In this document: positions 58,603-64,000 of the stretch, in pieces
Layout of the letters: every line of letters starts with the position of its first letter
Position numbering within the stretch: the stretch's first letter is position 1
Assembly: GCA_016125555.1 (NCBI GenBank)
Contig: WGLN01000011.1
Coordinates: 1 to 64,000, forward strand
Origin: Porphyrobacter sp.
Lineage (GTDB): Bacteria; Pseudomonadota; Alphaproteobacteria; Sphingomonadales; Sphingomonadaceae
Length of the DNA stretch: 64,000 nucleotides
Direction of reading: 5' to 3'
Position numbers and translations under genes: made by a program
The notes under the pieces: model-generated
Databases searched by the model: none
Told to the model about the DNA's origin: nothing
The model's input: only the letters and a program-made list of their open reading frames with translations

Positions 58603-60791
58603 GCGTGCATCTGAAACAGGACCGGCCCGACACGCGCAACGTGCTCGACAAGACCCGGCAGGGCGTGATCGGCGCGCCGCTGCCGCGCCCCGAGGGGCTG
58701 CTGAAGACCACCGGCACCGCCACCTATGCCGCCGAATACGCAGCCGAAGGCTGCCTCGAGGGCGTGCTCGTCACCGTGCCGGTGGTGCGCGGCGCGGTCA
58801 CCGCGATCGACGAGGAGCAGGTCCGCGCCATGCCCGGTGTGGTCGCGGTGCTTTCGGACAAGCGCATGACCGGTCGCCCGGCGCAAGGCATGGCGGGCGA
58901 GGCGCCGTTCCAGCCCGCGCAGGAGGTGTGCTATTGGGGCCAGCCGGTCGCGCTGGTGGTGGCGCAGAGTTTCGAACAGGCGCGCGATGCGGCGAAGCGC
59001 CTCGTGGTGGAATGCCGCGGCGAGGACGCGCCGCTCGATCCCGCGGCGGTCGACGCCGAGGAAAGCGAAAGCACCCGCCAGGGCGATCTCGCCCACGCCA
59101 TGGCCGAGGCCGCGCACAGCGTCGACATCACCGTCACCACCGAAGGCCACGCCTCGGCGGCGATGGAGCCGCACGCCGCGCTGGCGCAGTGGGACGGGGA
59201 GCGGCTGACGGTCCACGCCTCGCTCCAGATGCTCAAGTTCAACCGCGCCGAACTGGCGGATTCGCTCGGGCTGGAACAGGATCAGGTGCGGCTGCTTTCG
59301 CCCTATGTCGGCGGCGGGTTCGGATCGAAACTGGGGGTCAGCCAGGAAGTGGTCGCCGCTGCGCTCGCCGCGATGCAGCTGGGCCGCCCGGTGCGGGTGG
59401 TGATGAGCCGCCAGCAGGTCTTCCAGGTGGTCGAGCGCCGGTCCGAAACGCACCAGCGCGTGCGCCTTGCCGCCGATGCGCAGGGGCGCCTCACCGGCTT
59501 CGGCCACGAGGCGCGCGTCTCCAACCTGCCGGGCGAAAGCTTCGCCGAACCGGTGCTGCAATCGAGCCACCTGCTCTACGCGGGCGATAACCGGCTGCTG
59601 CGGCTTGAGGTCGCGCGCATCCACCGCATGACCGCCGGATCGGTGCGCGCGCCGGGCGAGGCGGTGGGGGTGCAGACGGTCGAGCAGGCGATGGACATGC
59701 TCGCCGCAAAGGCCGGCATCGACCCGGTCGAACTGCGCCTCAGAAACCTGCCCGACAAGCACCCCGAAAACGGCAAGGCCTTCAGCAGCCGCAAGCTTGC
59801 CGAGTGTCTCGAACGCGGCGCCGCGGCCTTCGGCTGGGAGGAACGCCCGCGCGCGCCCCGCCATACCCGCGAGGGCGAGTGGTGGATCGGCACCGGCATG
59901 GCGAGCGCCGCGCGGGTCCATTCGGTGGTCGAGGCCAAGGCGCGGGTCACCCTGCGGCCCGGCGGCACCGCGCTGGTCGAAACCGACATGACCGACATCG
60001 GCACCGGCACCTACGCGATCCTCGGGCAGGTGGCGGGCGAAATGCTCGGCCTCGCGCCCGCGGACATCGAGGTGCGGCTCGGCGACACCGAATTGCCCCC
60101 CGGCTCGGGCTCGGGCGGGAGCGTCGGCGCGGCCTCGTGCGGGTCCGCGGTGTTCCTCGCCTGCGAGGGGCTGCGCCGGAAGCTCGCCGAACGGCTCGGC
60201 ATCAACAGCGACGACCTGACGCTGAAGGACGGCTTCGTGCGCTGGAGCGGCGGCGAAAAGGCGCTGCCCGAACTGCTCGGCAATGCCCCGCTCGACTGTG
60301 TCGGCCATTTCGAACCGGGGGATTCGACGCAGGACCTCGCCGTCTCCAGCTTCGGCGCCTTCTTTGCCGAGGTCGCGGTCAATCGCTGGACCGGGGAGAC
60401 GCGGGTGCGGCGCATGACCGGCGCCTTCGGCTTCGGCCGGGTGCTCAACGCCCGCACCGCGCGCTCGCAATGCCTCGGCGGGATGACCTGGTGCATCGGC
60501 AATGCGCTGACCGAGAGCCTGCTGTTCGATCCCGTGGACGGCCACCTCGCCAATTGCGACCTTGCCGAATACCACGTGCCGGTGAACCGCGACGTGCCCG
60601 ATTGCGAGGTGCTGCTGCTCGAGGAGCGGGACGCGGCGGCCAGCCCGATCCAGGCCAAGGGCGTGGGCGAGCTGGGCCTGTGCGGCGGGGCGGGGGCGAT
60701 CGCAAATGCCATCCACGATGCCTGCGGCGCGCGGGTGTTCGCCTACCCGATGACCCCGGACCGGGTGCTTGCCGCCATGCCCGAAGGCTGA
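58599..60791 (+). CDS. paoC: molybdenum-binding large subunit (PaoC-like aldehyde oxidoreductase)
   Basis: The 730-residue protein has the molybdopterin-binding domains of the xanthine oxidase family, with SPYVGGGFGSKLG, RAPGEAVGV and the catalytic Glu691 in GVGELGLCGGAG. The set with PaoA and PaoB-like subunits suggests oxidation of aldehydes to acids, notably aromatic ones as in E. coli PaoABC. The dedicated cofactor chaperone (PaoD/XdhC type) is not next to it. Confidence 0.88.
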   Translation: MSVHLKQDRPDTRNVLDKTRQGVIGAPLPRPEGLLKTTGTATYAAEYAAEGCLEGVLVTVPVVRGAVTAIDEEQVRAMPGVVAVLSDKRMTGRPAQGMAGEAPFQPAQEVCYWGQPVALVVAQSFEQARDAAKRLVVECRGEDAPLDPAAVDAEESESTRQGDLAHAMAEAAHSVDITVTTEGHASAAMEPHAALAQWDGERLTVHASLQMLKFNRAELADSLGLEQDQVRLLSPYVGGGFGSKLGVSQEVVAAALAAMQLGRPVRVVMSRQQVFQVVERRSETHQRVRLAADAQGRLTGFGHEARVSNLPGESFAEPVLQSSHLLYAGDNRLLRLEVARIHRMTAGSVRAPGEAVGVQTVEQAMDMLAAKAGIDPVELRLRNLPDKHPENGKAFSSRKLAECLERGAAAFGWEERPRAPRHTREGEWWIGTGMASAARVHSVVEAKARVTLRPGGTALVETDMTDIGTGTYAILGQVAGEMLGLAPADIEVRLGDTELPPGSGSGGSVGAASCGSAVFLACEGLRRKLAERLGINSDDLTLKDGFVRWSGGEKALPELLGNAPLDCVGHFEPGDSTQDLAVSSFGAFFAEVAVNRWTGETRVRRMTGAFGFGRVLNARTARSQCLGGMTWCIGNALTESLLFDPVDGHLANCDLAEYHVPVNRDVPDCEVLLLEERDAAASPIQAKGVGELGLCGGAGAIANAIHDACGARVFAYPMTPDRVLAAMPEG

Positions 60792-60870
60792 GCCGCCGCG
60801 CCGTTCGACCTTGCACCTTGCGCGTTTGCCCGCTTAGGCAGGACGGCAATCAGTGAGGGGAGAGCGATGC

Positions 60871-62141
60871 ATGGCGGTCAGGCGGTGGATTTCATGGGCG
60901 GCGGTCGTGGCCTTGGCGGGCGGTTTGCCGCTTGCGCCAGCGCAGGCCCAGCAGGCTCCCGCGGCGCAGCTGCCCGCGCCGCTCGCCGCGCAGCTCGATG
61001 CCGAATATGACCACGTGATCGCCGACCTCGTGCGCATCGCCGAGACCCCCGCGCCGCCCTTCAAGGAGCAGGAGCGCGCGGCGCTCTACGCCCGGATGCT
61101 GCGCGATGCGGGGCTCACAGACGTCACCATCGACGAAGAAGGCAATGTCCTCGCCCTGCGTCCGGGGCGCGAGGAGGGGCCGGTCTTCGTCGTCTCCGCG
61201 CATCTCGACACGGTCTTTCCCGAAGGCACCGCGATCAAGGTGCGGGCCGAGGGCGACCGGCTGTTCGCGCCCGGCATCGGTGACGACAGCCTCGGCCTCG
61301 CCTCGATCCTCGCCTGGGTGCGGCTCATGGAGGCCAACCGCATCACCACCCGCCAGCCGGTGCTGTTCGTCGGCACCGTGGGCGAGGAAGGCGCGGGCGA
61401 CCTGCGCGGGGTGCGGCACCTGTTCACCGAGGGCGCGTGGAAAGACCGCATCGGGTCCTTCGTCTCGATCGACGGCACCGACGCGGCGCGGATCGTCAAC
61501 GCCGCGGTCGGCTCGCGCCGCTACCGCCTCGCCTTCAAGGGGCCGGGCGGGCGCAGCTACGGCGCCTTCGGGATCGTCAACCCAATGGTCGCAATGGCCG
61601 AGACGGTGCGCGGCATCTACGCGATTGACGTGCCGCGGGACCCCAAGACCACCTACGCGGCGAGCGTCGTGCATGGCGGCACCTCGGTGAACGCCATCCC
61701 CGACGAGGTGGTGCTCGAAATCGACATGCGCTCGGGCGCGCCCGCGGTGCTGGCGATGCTCGAGAGCAAGGTGCTCGCCGCTGCCGAGGCTGCGGTTGCG
61801 GCGGAGAACGCGGCGCGTTCGACCAAGCCGGGGACGATCACTCTCGATCCGCAGCTGATCGGCGACCGGCCGGCAGGACACACGCCTGCCGATCACCCGC
61901 TGGTCGAAGCGGCGCTGGCGGCCTCGCGGGCGGCGGGCTTCACCGCGCGGCTCGACGATTCCTCGACCGATTCGAACATCGCGATGAGCCTTGGCATCCC
62001 GGCGGTGACCATCGGCAGCGGGGCAGGAGGCGGCCGCAGCCACAGCCTCGAGGAATATCTCGCCATCGACCGCGCGCGCTTCGTCGCCGGGCTGTCGGTG
62101 GGGCTGGCGACGATTTTCGCCCACACCGGTGCCCGCGCCGA

Positions 62142-62145
<4 letters not shown>
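60871..62145 (+). CDS. M20 family metallopeptidase, exported
   Basis: The 424-residue protein has a signal peptide (ending AQAQ) and the M20 pattern: VSAHLDTVFPEGT with the metal His-Asp, GIGDDSLGLAS, VGEEGAGDLRG with the catalytic Glu, HGGTSVNAIPDEV of the lid domain and a late His in GGRSHSLEE. It is a two-metal carboxypeptidase or dipeptidase. ATG 60871 is preferred to GTG 60853 because of GAGGGGAG just upstream. Its end overlaps the convergent epimerase-like gene by 4 bases. Confidence 0.87.
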
Positions 62146-63190
<1,045 letters not shown>

Positions 63191-63194
<4 letters not shown>

Positions 63195-64000
63195 GCCAGT
63201 GCTCTCCCGTTGGCGATGCGTGGTGTTCTTTCCCCGTCTTGTCGGCTCATCGCGGCTTCGAGATCGGCCTCGAACTCTGCGGCGCGGTGTTCGGCGCTGT
63301 GATGGGCAAGCACCGCCCTGCGCGCTGCTGCGGCGAGCGGGGCAGCGGGCGCGTCAAGCGCGGCGATCACCTCCTCGCCCGATGCGGCAAGGATGATTTC
63401 GCGTCTCGGGCGCAGGATCGTCTCGATCCCGTCCCAGCGGTCGGAGATGATCGGCGTCCCGCAGGCCCCGGCCTCGAACAGCCGCACCGAGGGCGACCAG
63501 CCGGCGGCGATCATGTCGGCCCGCGTGACGTTGAGCGTGAAGCGCGAGGCGCTGTAGAAGGCGGCGTGGTCGGCGGGCGGGAGGTGCTCGATCCGCTCGA
63601 CATTGTCCGGCCAGTCGATCTCCTCGGGATATTGCGACCCGGCCACCGCGAAGGCGAGGTCGGGCCGCGCGCGGGCCGGTTCGATCAGCAGCCGCTCGAG
63701 CGTCGGCTGGCGGTCGTCGCTATAGGTGCCGAGATAGGTGAGGTCCCAGCGCGCCGGAACGTCCTTGGGGGCATAGCGCGCGGTGTCGACCGAACAATAG
63801 AGCGCACGCGCCCTTTGCGCGCCGTATTCGTCTTCGAGCCGGTCAAGGGTCGGCCCGCCGGCGAAGGAGAAGTAGATATCGTAGCCCGGGATGAGGTTGG
63901 GCGAGAGATAGTCGCAGTCCCCGCGCTCGAGCCGCGCCAAAGTCACCGGCGTGTCGATGTCGTAGAAGCAGGTCAGCCCGCGCGCATGCTCCTGCACATA
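63191..64000 (-). CDS. CgeB-like glycosyltransferase (N-terminus missing at the window edge)
   Basis: The open frame begins YVQEHARG at the window edge and runs 270 residues to a stop at 63191. LTCFYDIDTPVTLARLERGDCDYLSPNLIPGYDIYFSFAGGPTLDRLE and FTLNVTRADMIAAGWSPSVRLFEAGACGTPIISDRWDGIE with the C-terminal acceptor part match the CgeB-like glycosyltransferase group. The N-terminal part is outside the window. Its end overlaps the decarboxylase gene by ATGA. Confidence 0.8.

Overview
The window looks like a chromosomal segment of a GC-rich alphaproteobacterium, most likely a sphingomonad of the Erythrobacteraceae type. The grounds are three large TonB-dependent receptors, a Caulobacter/sphingomonad-style glycan-utilization locus built around a 1052-residue receptor, short intergenic gaps and frequent ATGA/GTGA start-stop overlaps. 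No rRNA, tRNA or CRISPR array was seen. All family assignments come from reading protein motifs; no database search was run.

Bases 1-13.7 kb look like an accessory region. It holds many small, independently regulated stress or xenobiotic-type genes: alpha/beta hydrolases, VOC proteins, an AAC(6')-like acetyltransferase fused to a DUF4440-like domain, a DoxX-like protein, GFA, CPBP, RibD/DHFR-like, SnoaL-like and YjbR-like proteins. Their regulators are of the MocR, AraC and TetR (two) types. A complete IS5-type insertion sequence (3169-4533) with 12-bp inverted repeats and a CTAA duplication sits here. From about 13.7 kb the text becomes more uniformly GC-rich.

Bases 13.9-17.0 kb hold a LysR gene divergent from a reductase / DJ-1-like / hydrolase operon. 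Bases 17.1-25.5 kb hold a probable catabolic cluster under an IclR regulator: a TonB receptor, WrbA, a VOC protein, a hydrolase and a MetE-C-like enzyme on one transcript, a CaiB/BaiF CoA-transferase with the iclR gene on a second, and a citryl-CoA-lyase-like protein on a third. The same tandem TTCG-N5-CGAA box lies in both control regions, which argues for one regulon. The substrate is unknown.

Bases 25.7-28.4 kb encode an exported M1 aminopeptidase. Bases 28.7-44.1 kb look like a locus for a sulfated, mannose-containing glycan: an esterase-like lipoprotein, an unclassified clan GH-A-like hydrolase, a TonB receptor, a LamG-GH2 beta-mannosidase-like enzyme, a ROK sugar kinase (GmuE/YdhR type), a ROK repressor, an S1 sulfatase with CSPSR, a mannose-6-phosphate isomerase and a lipoprotein formylglycine-generating enzyme. 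The kinase plus isomerase pair would carry mannose to fructose-6-phosphate. AT-rich boxes related to AAAATTGTTT lie in both divergent control regions.

Bases 44.15-45.2 kb are a CsoR-type copper sensor with its operator and a glutaredoxin/MauE-like membrane fusion. Bases 45.35-51.7 kb are an envelope glycosylation cluster (two GT2 enzymes, GtrA, methyltransferase, two polytopic proteins). Bases 51.9-53.8 kb encode two unrecognised coiled-coil proteins, one with exact 31-residue repeats. Bases 53.8-57.1 kb are an iron-type TonB receptor and PepSY membrane protein behind a double Fur-like box. Bases 57.1-60.8 kb are a PaoABC-like molybdenum oxidoreductase, followed by an M20 peptidase, a UDP-glucuronate-decarboxylase-like enzyme and a CgeB-like glycosyltransferase cut by the window end.
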